64,000 bases of DNA, taken from positions 62,001 to 126,000 of the forward strand of contig DAOUQJ010000007.1 of the NCBI GenBank assembly GCA_030625685.1, given 5' to 3'. Origin of the DNA: Oscillospiraceae bacterium (lineage in GTDB: Bacteria > Bacillota > Clostridia > Oscillospirales > Oscillospiraceae). Positions 42,737-51,624 of the stretch are shown in pieces. Positions within the stretch are counted from its first letter, which is position 1. The number at the start of each line of letters is the position of its first letter. Below the pieces are notes generated by a model. The model had not been told where the DNA came from. It was given only the letters and a program-made list of their open reading frames with translations, and did not search any database. A program made the position numbers and the translations under genes.

Positions 42737-43297
42737 TTAAAAATTGACTACAGAACGCCAATACTGAGTAAATTGTTGTTCTAAAAATTTACTAGAGTTA
42801 TGCTCAGGATAGTCGTTTAAATAATTGATTACAGCATCTGTAGAAGCAGTAAAGTGATATAAGAAATACAGTAAATTATGTGAAACGATTTCTTTATTTT
42901 GTATGGCTTTTTCAACACGTTCTGTGATAAAAAGAAATTTCTCTGATATAGAAGAGTTTGTGCAATTTCTGATTGTTGCAGATTTGCTGTACATTTCTAA
43001 GTACAATTTTTTTCTCTTGTTTTCCATACCCCAATGAATGACTTCTGTCCAATAAGTAAGTAAAAAGGGACGAGTAGCTAGATTGACATCTAGTTTAGAT
43101 TGCAAATATATTCTCATTTCCTCTTTAATGTCATAGTAAATTTCTTTTACAATTTCGTCTTTTGATGAGAAATGATGAAAAAGACCACCATTAGATACAC
43201 CAGATGCATTTAGAATCATCTTGGTGGATGTTCCTTCTACGCCATTTTGTATAAATAAATCAAGACATGATTCTTTGATTTTACTTCTGCTACTCAT
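42737..43297 (-). CDS. TetR family regulator of the adjacent hydrolase
   Basis: The ATG at 43297 follows AAAGGGATTCAGT. The 186-residue protein has a canonical TetR DNA-binding domain (SKIKESCLDLFIQNGVEGTSTKMILNASGVSNGGLFHHFSSKDEIVKEIYY) and a short helical ligand domain. It is divergent from the alpha/beta-hydrolase gene. The intergenic region has palindromes GAGTGTTACTC, GTAATATTAC and the near-palindrome GAGCGATACTC, likely operator candidates. Confidence 0.85.
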   Translation of the reverse strand: MSSRSKIKESCLDLFIQNGVEGTSTKMILNASGVSNGGLFHHFSSKDEIVKEIYYDIKEEMRIYLQSKLDVNLATRPFLLTYWTEVIHWGMENKRKKLYLEMYSKSATIRNCTNSSISEKFLFITERVEKAIQNKEIVSHNLLYFLYHFTASTDAVINYLNDYPEHNSSKFLEQQFTQYWRSVVNF

Positions 43298-43316
43298 ACT
43301 GAATCCCTTTCTGAGA

Positions 43317-43431
43317 GTGTTACTCTGTATTTAGTATAGTATTTTTTAAATAATAAGTCAAATCTTAATATATTGACTTGACAAACTTAAAAATAGAGAG
43401 TAATATTACAACAAACAGAGCGATACTCTTA
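43317..43431 (+). promoter_or_regulatory. Hydrolase promoter with palindromic operator candidates
   Basis: TTGACA (43378-43383) and TAATAT (43401-43406), spacer 17. The -10 lies inside the palindrome GTAATATTAC. GAGTGTTACTC near 43317 and GAGCGATACTC near 43419 are two similar elements flanking the promoter. Confidence 0.55.
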
Positions 43432-43581
43432 ATATAATGGTTTTTGACAGTTAAAACAATTGATTTAAAGAGAGAAAATAGAGTTAAACTCTTTTATGTA
43501 TGCGATAGCTTACTCGATGGTGTGTCAAATAGTATTCGCTCTGGTCGAGTAAAATATTCAATCATTGTTAAGGAGAATAAT

Positions 43582-44604
43582 ATGAACATGAATTCAAAAA
43601 ATACAAAAGCAAGTGAAATGATAGCAGGTATGAACAAAGTATCATTTAGAAGTGGAAACGTGCAATTAGCAGGGTTACTATTTACTCCAAAAGATTTTGA
43701 TTTAACGAAGAAGTATCCAACAGTTGTTTTTTCAGGACCATTTAATCAAATCAAAGAGCAAATGGGCTCAGATTATGGAAGAGAAATGTCGTCAAGAGGA
43801 TATGTTTTCTTATCATTTGATCATATCGGTTATGGTGACAGTGAAGGTGAAAAACGAAACAATGAGAAGTTTGAATGGAAAGCAGAAGGCATTAGAGATG
43901 CCGTAAGTTATTTAAGTACATTGGAGTTTGTAGATAAAGACCGTTTGTTTGGTCTAGGAGGTTGTGCAAGTGGTGGATATATGCCATTGGTTGCCACAAC
44001 GGATAAGCGAATAAAAGCTGTCTCAACAGTCAGTGGCATGATGAGTAACTATACAAGTTATTTTGAATCAATGCCAAAAGAAATGATATTGCCGATTTTT
44101 GATATGGCGAATGCTGCTCGTCAAAGAGAATATGAAACTGGTGTTACGCAATACTATGATGCACTGGGAATGGAAGAGACTCAAAAAAATCCTGCACTGC
44201 AAGAAGGTAATGAAGGTTATGATTATTATATGACGGATAGAGCAGGTGCTTTAAGATTTGCAAATTATACGCATATGACTGTGATGACATTGATGGAAGA
44301 TGCACCAATGACGGACGCAATCCATTATGCACCATACTTATATACGCCTTATATTGGAATTGTCGGTGAAAAAGCATTTCCGAAAGAAGGGGAAGAGGAA
44401 AATCCACTGCATACTGGTCCGTTGACACAGCGATTTTATGAAGCTTGTTCTGAGCCAAAAGAACTCGTTGTGATATCTGGTGCTACCCATGTCAGTCTGT
44501 ATGATATTGAAAATGACGTCAAAGCAGCGGTAGATGCAATGGATGCTTTCTTCAAAAAACACGAGGTTAAGATTTTAAGTTCAGTGACACTAGTGAAGAG
44601 GTGA
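43582..44604 (+). CDS. Alpha/beta hydrolase (YcjY-like, Cys nucleophile type)
   Basis: The ATG at 43582 with AAGGAG upstream gives 340 residues; the longer frame from 43444 is unsupported leader. The fold is clear: NKVSFRSGNVQLAGLLFTPKDF, KYPTVVFSGPFNQIKEQM, GYVFLSFDHIGYGDSEGEKRN, and the nucleophile elbow GLGGCASGGYMPL, where Cys replaces Ser as in YcjY-type hydrolases. The C-terminal ISGATHVSLYD holds the catalytic His. Substrate unknown; the paired TetR gene suggests induction by a hydrophobic compound. Confidence 0.85.
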   Translation: MNMNSKNTKASEMIAGMNKVSFRSGNVQLAGLLFTPKDFDLTKKYPTVVFSGPFNQIKEQMGSDYGREMSSRGYVFLSFDHIGYGDSEGEKRNNEKFEWKAEGIRDAVSYLSTLEFVDKDRLFGLGGCASGGYMPLVATTDKRIKAVSTVSGMMSNYTSYFESMPKEMILPIFDMANAARQREYETGVTQYYDALGMEETQKNPALQEGNEGYDYYMTDRAGALRFANYTHMTVMTLMEDAPMTDAIHYAPYLYTPYIGIVGEKAFPKEGEEENPLHTGPLTQRFYEACSEPKELVVISGATHVSLYDIENDVKAAVDAMDAFFKKHEVKILSSVTLVKR

Positions 44605-45107
44605 AAAAATCAAATGACTAGTGTCACATACTTCTGGTACCTAAAGGCGATAGTTTGAAAATTGTGAATAGTATTTATAGGATACTCATTGCGTTAACAG
44701 GAGTAACTCTTATATAATGTGCTATCATGAAGGCGTTTAAAGCTACTGGAAACTTCGAATAATTTAAAATTAGTGTAGATACATTAGCCGGTATTAATAT
44801 GATAAAGAGTGATATATAAGTTTAATATAAAAAGGTGTACTTATCAGTAAATAAGTACACCTTTTATTTGTTATAGCTGTAATATAGAATATTTTGAACT
44901 GATTCTGGTATCAAAAAGTGGCTAATCTTTGAGTTCAGTTCATAATTTCTAATGCGTATGCAGTCAAAATATCAGCATATTATAAAGAATTTAGTTATCG
45001 AATAGGAAATCAATTTAAGCCGAAACCTATGTCGGTTAGTTTGAATGGAGAAAAAGGATAAGTCAGCTATCATCATGTGTTAATAGGCTTGAATTTTTGT
45101 CTGGGTA
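44605..45107. other. Intergenic region with terminator and an open gene fragment
   Basis: About 500 bases. A terminator lies at 44831-44867 (AAAAGGTGTACTTAT pairing with its complement). From about 44934 to 45061 a frame without a start codon reads IISNAYAVKISAYYKEF... and ends in NGEKG plus stop; it may be a gene relic. Around 44725 an ATG opens an 11-codon frame MKAFKATGNFE. No intact gene. Confidence 0.45.
44831..44867 (+). terminator. Terminator
   Basis: AAAGGTGTACTTAT and ATAAGTACACCTTT form a perfect 14-bp stem with a 6-nt loop, followed by a T-rich run. Confidence 0.88.
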
Positions 45108-46361
45108 TTATTTCAAAGGGAGAATGATAGTGAACTCTGCACCATTGTTGTTTTTGGCGAGGATACTACCTTTGTGCATGTGAATAATTTCTTGGGCGAG
45201 TGAGAGACCAATACCTGAACTGCCTTGTGCGCCGTAATAAAAACGTTCAAAAATGTGTGGCATATCGTTTTCTGCAATACCATTTCCATTGTCTGATATT
45301 ACAACATAGGCATTGTTTGCTTGAGAAGAAAGAGAAACAGTAATTGCGTTACTCGTGAATTTGACAGAATTAGAAAATACACTATTGAATGCTTTGAAAA
45401 GTTGTTGCTCATCACCTAAAATATGAGGCGAATTTTTCGGAAAATCAATGGTAACGGCAATGTTCTTTTGTTTGGTATTTGATGCATTGATCGCAATGAC
45501 GCTGTCTAAGAGCTCACACAAATCAATGTCTAATGATGAAAGTTTGAGTTGTCCACTTTCCAGTCTTGAAAGAAGAAGTAGTTCTTCTACAAGATCTTCC
45601 ATGCGTTCGCTTTGCTCTAAAATAATATTTGAGGCTTCTTTGGTGTCTGGTAGAATGCCCTTTTGAATCCCTTCGGCATATCCTTGTATGGACATGAGGG
45701 GAGTTTTTAGTTCGTGAGAGGCGTTAGAAAAAAATCGTCTGAGTTTTTCTTCTGAATTTTCCATAGATTTTCCTGTTTTGATACCAAAATAGCTGGCACC
45801 GATTATTGAAATAATCATTACAATTACAAAAAATATGTTTAAAATTTCTGAGATGTTGTAGACAGGGGAAGTATCTACATAAAGGATATATTCATCTATA
45901 TAAGTATCATAGCCATCTGAAAAAGTGAAGAAAATCAAAGAAAAGTATATTTCATTTCCGCTAAATTTCTGGCTATCTATTGTAAATAATTCTAATTGGT
46001 CTTTGTTTTCGTTTATATAATTTGATAATTCAAGTTCGATAGAGTTGAAATAAAAGGTGTCAGTAAAATACTCTGAATAATCGTAATAATCCGAAATATT
46101 GGTTGGTATTTCATATACGGAGAAAATTGATTGATCGTACGTGTCTTCTTCAATGGTATTATACGCATTATCAGGAGTGATTTCTTCTAATTGATTGACG
46201 AACTGGATACCTTCCATATAGTTGGTCAGTGCGATTTCTGATTGTTGTGCAATATAATACTTGATACCGATGTTCATTGCGACGAGAAAAGTTAAGCCTA
46301 TCATGAATGCAAGTAAAATAGATTGAAAGGCAATTCGATGTCTTTTTTGAATTGATTTCAT
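45108..46361 (-). CDS. Sensor histidine kinase
   Basis: The 417-residue protein has a membrane helix at residues 11-32, an extracellular sensor domain of about 135 residues, a second helix at about 173-192, and a kinase core. The H box FFSNASHELKTPLMSIQGYAEGI carries His216. The ATPase domain has NSVKFTSNAITV (N box), VISDNGNGI, FERFYYGAQGSSGIGLSLAQEIIHMHKG. It phosphorylates the OmpR-type regulator encoded just upstream, with which it overlaps by 4 bp. The sensor domain has no family I recognise. The repeat protein at 47170 lies on the same strand just upstream of the regulator. Confidence 0.9.
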   Translation of the reverse strand: MKSIQKRHRIAFQSILLAFMIGLTFLVAMNIGIKYYIAQQSEIALTNYMEGIQFVNQLEEITPDNAYNTIEEDTYDQSIFSVYEIPTNISDYYDYSEYFTDTFYFNSIELELSNYINENKDQLELFTIDSQKFSGNEIYFSLIFFTFSDGYDTYIDEYILYVDTSPVYNISEILNIFFVIVMIISIIGASYFGIKTGKSMENSEEKLRRFFSNASHELKTPLMSIQGYAEGIQKGILPDTKEASNIILEQSERMEDLVEELLLLSRLESGQLKLSSLDIDLCELLDSVIAINASNTKQKNIAVTIDFPKNSPHILGDEQQLFKAFNSVFSNSVKFTSNAITVSLSSQANNAYVVISDNGNGIAENDMPHIFERFYYGAQGSSGIGLSLAQEIIHMHKGSILAKNNNGAEFTIILPLK

Positions 46362-47050
46362 GGTCTATCCTCCTGCAATATGTAGCCATAGCCCCATTTG
46401 TTCGAGATGATTACACTACTATTCACATGTTGCAGTTTTTTTCGAATGCGTCGAATGGTTTCATCGGTAACTCGTGTTTCCACTGTGTTATCGTATCCCC
46501 AAACAGCGCTTAGGAGTTGCTCTCTTGACACTGCTTCGCTGAAGTGATGCATGAGATAGGATAAACAGGAAAATTCTGTGGCAGTGAAATCGGTTGCAAT
46601 CTCATTACAATAGATGCAGTGTTTCTTTTTAGATAAGAGAAGGTTGCCACAAATTAGGTCAGTTGATTCTTTTTGGGTTTGCAAGAGTTGTGTGCGACGC
46701 AGCAAAGCTTTGACTCGCATGGTCAATATGGTCGGGCGAAAGGGCTTAGTCATATAATCATCACTGCCCAAAGTTATGCCTGCTATGTAATCTGTGTCGC
46801 TATCTTTTGCAGTGAGCAGAATGATTGGAACAGATGATATGTTGCGCAGTGTGTTGCAGAGAGTAAGACCATCTGTGCCTGGCATCATGATATCTAGAAT
46901 TACCAAATCAGCAGGTTTTTTTGCAAAGGCTTCCGCAAGTGCATCCCCAGTTTCAAAAGTGTTCACCGAGTACCCTTCGCTTTCCAAAAACATTTTTACA
47001 AGGTTTCGAATGCTTTCTTCGTCATCGGCGAGATAGATTAAATCATGCAT
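46358..47050 (-). CDS. OmpR-family response regulator
   Basis: The ATG at 47050 gives a 230-residue protein. The receiver domain has LADDEESIRNLV (acidic pocket), Asp53 in VILDIMMPGTDGL as the phosphate acceptor, LLTAKDSD and MTKPF. The C-terminal winged helix has TATEFSCLSYLMHHFSEAVSREQLLSAVWGYDNTVETRVTDETIRRIRKKLQ. It forms a two-component system with the overlapping kinase. A hairpin (47064-47087) separates it from the repeat-protein gene, so both read-through and separate expression are possible. Confidence 0.92.
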   Translation of the reverse strand: MHDLIYLADDEESIRNLVKMFLESEGYSVNTFETGDALAEAFAKKPADLVILDIMMPGTDGLTLCNTLRNISSVPIILLTAKDSDTDYIAGITLGSDDYMTKPFRPTILTMRVKALLRRTQLLQTQKESTDLICGNLLLSKKKHCIYCNEIATDFTATEFSCLSYLMHHFSEAVSREQLLSAVWGYDNTVETRVTDETIRRIRKKLQHVNSSVIISNKWGYGYILQEDRP

Positions 47051-47063
47051 AGTATCACTTTAA

Positions 47064-47087
47064 GAGGACATCAAAAGATGTCCTCTA
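47064..47087 (-). terminator. Hairpin between the repeat-protein gene and the two-component operon
   Basis: AGAGGACATC pairs with GATGTCCTCT over loop AAAA. On the minus strand it is not followed by a good T-run, so termination may be partial. Confidence 0.65.
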
Positions 47088-47169
47088 TTTCCTTTCATTG
47101 ATTTGGCTAAGCTAAGATGGTCTTTGCTTGGTATAGCTAATGAAATTTAGAATTCGTTTTCAGGGTATG

Positions 47170-48435
47170 TTAATCTTCAATGTCAAAGGTTGCTAGTTCT
47201 GCTTCATTAATTTTTTCATAGATTGCAGAAATTTCATTGGTTAGCTCGGTTACTTTTGTTTCAATGGATTCTAGTTGTTTTTCGTCTGCTTCCGTTAGGT
47301 TATCTTTCTCGAAAATATTATCCATTGAATTATATAGGGTTTCGATTTGTTTTTCAACATTGGATAGAGATTGGAACTCATCTTCGGTGAGAACGTTGAG
47401 GTTTTTGACGTAGTTCAAGTACTCATCAAGAGTGCATTCTTCAAAGTAGATACCATCTTCGTCAAAATCAAATTCATCTTCGAATAGATCTACACTGCTG
47501 ATTTTGTTGTAGATTTCGTCCATGTCTTCCGTCATGGATTCCACTTTTTCGTAGATGGCATCAATTTGTTTTTCGTCCGCTTCTGTTAAAGTTTCTTTTT
47601 CGAATAGAGGTTCAAGGGAGGCAAATAGTTTGTCAATTTCTTTTTCTGTTTGAGAGAAGGTTTGGAATTCGTTTTCAGTGAGAACGTCGAGGTCTTTGAC
47701 GCTATTTAAATAGTCATCAAGAGTCCATTCTTCAAAGATGGTGTCATCTTCATCAAAATTAAATTCATCTTGGAGTAGATCAACGCCGCTGATTTTGTTG
47801 TAGATTTTCTCCATGTCTTCTGTCAAGGAATCTACTTTTTCGTAGACGGCATCAATTTGTTTTTCTTCCGCTTCTGTTAAAGTTTCTTTTTCGAATAGTG
47901 GTTCAAGGGAAGCAAACAGTTTATCGATTTCCTTTTCCGTTTGAGAGAAGGTTTTAAATTCATCTTCAGTGAGAATATTGAGGTCTTTGATGTAGTTCAA
48001 GTAGTCATCAACTTCGAATAGGTCAGCATCGCTAATTTTGTTGTAGATTTCGTCCATGTCTTCAGTCATAGACTCTATTTTTTCGTAAACGGTATTGATT
48101 TGTTTTTCGTCCGCTTCTGTTAAAGTTTCTTTTTCAAATAGAGGTTCAATGGAAGCCAATAGTTTGTCGATTTCTTTTTCCGTTTGAGAGAAGGTTTTGA
48201 ATTCATCTTCAGTGAGAACGTTGAGGTCTTTGACGTAGTTTAAGTAGTCATCAGCTGTCCATTCTTCTGCTGTGCAAACATCAGAAGTAGAACAGGTGAT
48301 TTGAACAGTGCTATTTTGGGTTGCGTTATTCTTGGTATTGGCTTGCTCTGTATTTGTTGCGAATGCTGAAATTGCGATGGTTGATGTCATTGCTAAAGAA
48401 AGTGCTACGACTCCTAGGCGTTTTATATTGTTCAT
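47170..48435 (-). CDS. Secreted four-repeat protein of unknown function
   Basis: The ATG at 48435 follows AAAGGAGATTTATT. The 421-residue protein has a signal peptide (VVALSLAMTSTIAISAFA) and then four near-identical repeats at about residues 62-142, 143-239, 240-336 and 337-421. Each starts D[DE]YLN..K.L.VLTE and continues FQTFSQTEKEIDKL, LFEKETLTEADEKQID and a helix ending EIYNKIS; repeats 2 and 3 end in an acidic linker DEFxFDED. The protein is strongly acidic and helical. No anchor or catalytic motif was seen. The family is not recognised. It lies directly upstream of the two-component system on the same strand and may be its target or signal. Confidence 0.8.
   Translation of the reverse strand: MNNIKRLGVVALSLAMTSTIAISAFATNTEQANTKNNATQNSTVQITCSTSDVCTAEEWTADDYLNYVKDLNVLTEDEFKTFSQTEKEIDKLLASIEPLFEKETLTEADEKQINTVYEKIESMTEDMDEIYNKISDADLFEVDDYLNYIKDLNILTEDEFKTFSQTEKEIDKLFASLEPLFEKETLTEAEEKQIDAVYEKVDSLTEDMEKIYNKISGVDLLQDEFNFDEDDTIFEEWTLDDYLNSVKDLDVLTENEFQTFSQTEKEIDKLFASLEPLFEKETLTEADEKQIDAIYEKVESMTEDMDEIYNKISSVDLFEDEFDFDEDGIYFEECTLDEYLNYVKNLNVLTEDEFQSLSNVEKQIETLYNSMDNIFEKDNLTEADEKQLESIETKVTELTNEISAIYEKINEAELATFDIED
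47250..48250 (-). repeat. Four tandem repeats inside the secreted protein gene
   Basis: The nucleotide positions of the DDYLN codons are spaced 243, 291 and 291 bp. High DNA identity between units 2 and 3 shows recent duplication, and such arrays can change copy number. Confidence 0.85.
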
Positions 48436-48977
48436 AATAAATCTCCTTTTGCTGTTAAGCATGTATTGTAAGGTTAAACCTTACTGTACTGATAGATTAA
48501 CAGATATGAAAGAGAAAATTTACCATAGAGTTGACACAAAAGTGTCATAAAAGTGTCACAAAGCTAAACGGAGAATGATGGATAGTTGCTGGTGAAAAAT
48601 GAGACTGTGTATGTTTTGTATGTAGTTTCATGCATAGATATTTAGACTTGTAATTCAAATTAGAAAACAAAACGGTTAATTACATTCTCACTTGAAGGAG
48701 GTTCTGAAAAATCTAAAAATTCCTTTCATTTGGCGGTGAAAGTTTTTAGAATACTGTATTTGTGGTATAATTTAAGTATTGAATTAAACTACTATAAAGG
48801 TTAGTTAGGCAAATATAAGCTAATAATCAGTATTTTCCTTGTGTTTGTCTGTGTAAGGACGAAATTACCTACTAAAAAATCTTTGGGTTATTTGATTTAT
48901 AAAAGCTTTTCCGAAGTAAGATAATAGGTATCATAATAGAATTAGTGAGAGCAGAAAAGAATTATGGAGGTGGCAAT
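48436..48977. other. Intergenic region with a long msrAB leader
   Basis: About 540 bases. A TG-x-TATAAT element lies near 48765-48775. The following ~200 nt before msrAB may be transcribed and can fold: TTAGTTAGG (48801-48809) faces CCTACTAA (48868-48875), enclosing TCCTT/AAGGA (48836-48859). Near 48713-48750 CTAAAAA and TTTTTAG form another stem. No known riboswitch was recognised. Confidence 0.4.
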
Positions 48978-49928
48978 ATGTCAGAAATCTATTTGGCGGG
49001 TGGTTGCTTTTGGGGAATGGAACATTATCTTGCCTCTATTCATGGGGTTTTGTCAACCCGTGTAGGCTATGCAAATGGAGCCACCGAGAATCCCACTTAT
49101 GAAGAGGTTTGCTATCAAAACACAGGACATGCGGAAACAGTACATGTCATCTATGATGCTGAAATCGTGTCTCTTGCATTCCTTTTGAATCTATATTTTG
49201 AAGCTATAGACCCTGTTTCAATCAACCGTCAGGGCGGAGATACAGGGACGCAATACCGAACCGGAATTTACTACGTCGATGAGGAAGACCGACCGATAAT
49301 TGAGAACTCTTTACTCAAGCTGCAAAGGCGCTATCAGGAGCCATTAGCTATCGAAGTATTGCCCCTTTCTCAGTTTAGCGTTGCTGAAGAATATCATCAA
49401 ATGTATTTACACAAAAACCCAGGAGGCTATTGCCATATTGCGCAAAGACAGTTTGAAAATGCGTCGAAAGCCTTAGTGAATCCTACCGCTTACCCTGCAC
49501 CAAATGCGGAAAGTCTTCAATACAATTTGACCCCTATGCAGTATGCTGTGACTCAACAAAGCGCTACTGAGCAACCGTTTCAAAACGAGTATTATGAAAC
49601 ATTCCAACCTGGCATTTATGTGGACATTACCACAGGAGAACCACTGTTTTCTTCGACTGCTAAATTTGAATCGGGCTGTGGTTGGCCAAGCTTTTCACAA
49701 CCGATTGACCCGAATGTAATTCGCGAGAAGTCCGATCAGTCTCACGGCATGATTCGTACAGAGGTGAGAAGCCGTTCTGGAGATGCTCATTTGGGACATG
49801 TCTTTCAAGATGGACAGAAAGAACTAGGCGGACTGCGTTACTGCATCAACAGCGCATCTCTGCGTTTCATTCCTAAAGAGGAGATGGAACGTGATGGGTA
49901 TGGGTATCTGTTAAATCTGGTTGATTAA
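48978..49928 (+). CDS. msrAB: Peptide methionine sulfoxide reductase MsrA-MsrB fusion
   Basis: The ATG at 48978 follows GGAGGTGGCAAT; the frame from 48945 is a longer unsupported start. The 316-residue protein starts with Msr[18 protein letters not shown] with Cys10 as nucleophile, [38 protein letters not shown]. After a linker at about 165-200 comes Msr[36 protein letters not shown] and [14 protein letters not shown] with its catalytic Cys. It repairs both S- and R-sulfoxides of methionine in the cytoplasm, in line with the oxygen-defence genes at 18.6-20 kb. Confidence 0.95.
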   Translation: MSEIYLAGGCFWGMEHYLASIHGVLSTRVGYANGATENPTYEEVCYQNTGHAETVHVIYDAEIVSLAFLLNLYFEAIDPVSINRQGGDTGTQYRTGIYYVDEEDRPIIENSLLKLQRRYQEPLAIEVLPLSQFSVAEEYHQMYLHKNPGGYCHIAQRQFENASKALVNPTAYPAPNAESLQYNLTPMQYAVTQQSATEQPFQNEYYETFQPGIYVDITTGEPLFSSTAKFESGCGWPSFSQPIDPNVIREKSDQSHGMIRTEVRSRSGDAHLGHVFQDGQKELGGLRYCINSASLRFIPKEEMERDGYGYLLNLVD

Positions 49929-50378
49929 AGAAAAGTTGAAAATTCTGTATCTCTAAGGACAGATTTAGTTACTAACTTGTTGGACTTATTAATGAAGTGA
50001 CACCGTATCATTTACTAAGTTTTTGAGTAAGAGTAGAAAAGATGAAAAAATAGTGTGGAAAGTGTCCTAATGAGAAAAGTAAATTACGCAAATAGATAAA
50101 TCATATTTTAATTTAGCGTAGTAGTGCTATTGTGTTGTGAAGAAAGTCAGATAGATGCTGTTGAAAATAAGTGATTTTGACATATATAACTCTCATGTAA
50201 CACTTAAAATTGAATGGTGAAGTTTTTTTTAGATTATCGAAAGAAAAAGAACCAATGCTTTGAAATAATATAAAAATGAAGAGCATCAGCCATTTATTGT
50301 GGCTGATGCTCTTATACTATTAATATGAAATTAGGCGAAGTCATACCTTTGAGCTGTTTTTGTCTGTAATAGAGCAGA
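49929..50378. other. Intergenic region
   Basis: About 450 AT-rich bases. A hairpin of the GAGCATCAGC family (50279-50313) ends the convergent lipoprotein gene. No gene or RNA motif is supported in the rest. Confidence 0.5.
50279..50313. terminator. Terminator-like hairpin (GAGCATCAGC family, copy 2)
   Basis: AAGAGCATCAGCCA pairs perfectly with TGGCTGATGCTCTT. It lies 66 bp past the stop of the lipoprotein gene. Confidence 0.85.
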
Positions 50379-51002
50379 TTATTTGGATAAGGATGATAAC
50401 TCATTTACTGATTTCTGACTAAATAGACAAGTAATAGCATAAACTTTTTCGTATCCGAAGTCTGCATAAGTCTCTGGTTCATAAAAGCCATACTCTGGTG
50501 AAAGCGATGCTATTTCATTTTTTGTTGTATGAATTTGAATTACCAAAGGTATTTCTTTTTCATATTCAATTATGGCTTTATCACTTAAAAACGCTGTTGT
50601 TGTACTGAACCCCTCAAAGTCGAATTTGAGATCTGATTTATAACTATTTGAGCCTTGATTTTGCACAGCAGTATGTAGTCCCAATCCAATATTGTCAAAG
50701 CTTAAAGCTATTCTGCTTTTAGTAACATTTAATTGTCTGCCTCCGCCACCGGCAATTAATTTCCACTCGTTCTTTTCTAGCTCATAAGTGTTGATTTGCA
50801 ATGCCTGTACGGTATCATCTATTACAAAATCTAATATATAAGGTGTTACTTCAGAACCAACAAGGTTTAAAATTGATTCTTCTTCCTTTGTTAATTCGGC
50901 TTCTTGGATATACATTTTAGTATTTGTAAGGTTTGTTGACGAGCAAGCTGTCAAAGTAAATAGTAGCATTAAAACAGCCATAAGACTAGTTAACTTTTTC
51001 AT
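50379..51002 (-). CDS. Lipoprotein of unknown function
   Basis: The ATG at 51002 follows CGGAGAATACTTT. The 207-residue protein has a lipoprotein signal peptide with lipobox LTAC (Cys20), so it is tethered to the outer face of the membrane. The mature part is beta-rich (LQINTYELEKNEWKLIAGGGG; IALSFDNIGLGLHTAVQ). No family is recognised. A probable promoter on the minus strand, TTGGAC with TATAAT 18 bp away, lies near 51165-51195, leaving a 170-nt leader. Confidence 0.65.
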   Translation of the reverse strand: MKKLTSLMAVLMLLFTLTACSSTNLTNTKMYIQEAELTKEEESILNLVGSEVTPYILDFVIDDTVQALQINTYELEKNEWKLIAGGGGRQLNVTKSRIALSFDNIGLGLHTAVQNQGSNSYKSDLKFDFEGFSTTTAFLSDKAIIEYEKEIPLVIQIHTTKNEIASLSPEYGFYEPETYADFGYEKVYAITCLFSQKSVNELSSLSK

Positions 51003-51624
51003 AAAGTATTCTCCGATCTATTAGTATTTTTTTAAATTCGGTTTCAAGTATAAATATATCGAGTAGTAAAAAATTAAATTATGATTCGGATTTTTGGTAA
51101 ATCTGCATTTTAGAAAATTTGAGCAACTGAGAAACTTACCATATTTACCAATGCGTTCAATTATAAAGTAAAAACTCTTAATTGTCCAACAGGAGAAGGG
51201 ATTTCCGTAGGAGATACTAGCTGTAGTTTTATAGATAAGCAATTTTACATTTTTAGCAAATAGCAATTTAAAAATATTGTTATAAAAATTAAATTGTGGT
51301 AAAATTTCAGTAATTTATAGAAGAATACTTGGTCGAATAGTTCAAGCTAAAATTGTTCTAAAGGCCCAAAGAAGTTTTGATATAGGTAATACTTGTTGCA
51401 ACTGAATTACCTTATGGGCATACTTTTAAACATAAAATAGCTTGAATTCAAACGTGTTGAGAATTCCTTCAATAGCATTCCTCAATGAAATCGATCATTT
51501 AAAAGTAAAGTTATTCTTTGATAAAATAAATAAAGACAAACCTTTTATGCAGAAGGAAAGATAAGATTTATTTAAATCTTATCTTTATTATGCTATAATT
51601 ATGACTATAGAAACGAGGTCAAAC
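51003..51624. other. Intergenic region
   Basis: About 620 bases, including the probable minus-strand promoter of the lipoprotein near 51165-51195 and the ribosome binding site of the ATP-grasp gene (GAGGTC). An 81-codon frame at 51021-51266 is probably chance. Confidence 0.45.

Noticed and set aside
47170-48435. Repeat protein as an LPXTG or S-layer protein
   Set aside because: No sorting signal, SLH domain or other anchor is present at the C-terminus.
51021-51266. 81-codon minus-strand frame upstream of the lipoprotein gene
   Set aside because: No ribosome binding site, unusual composition, and the probable promoter of the lipoprotein lies within it.
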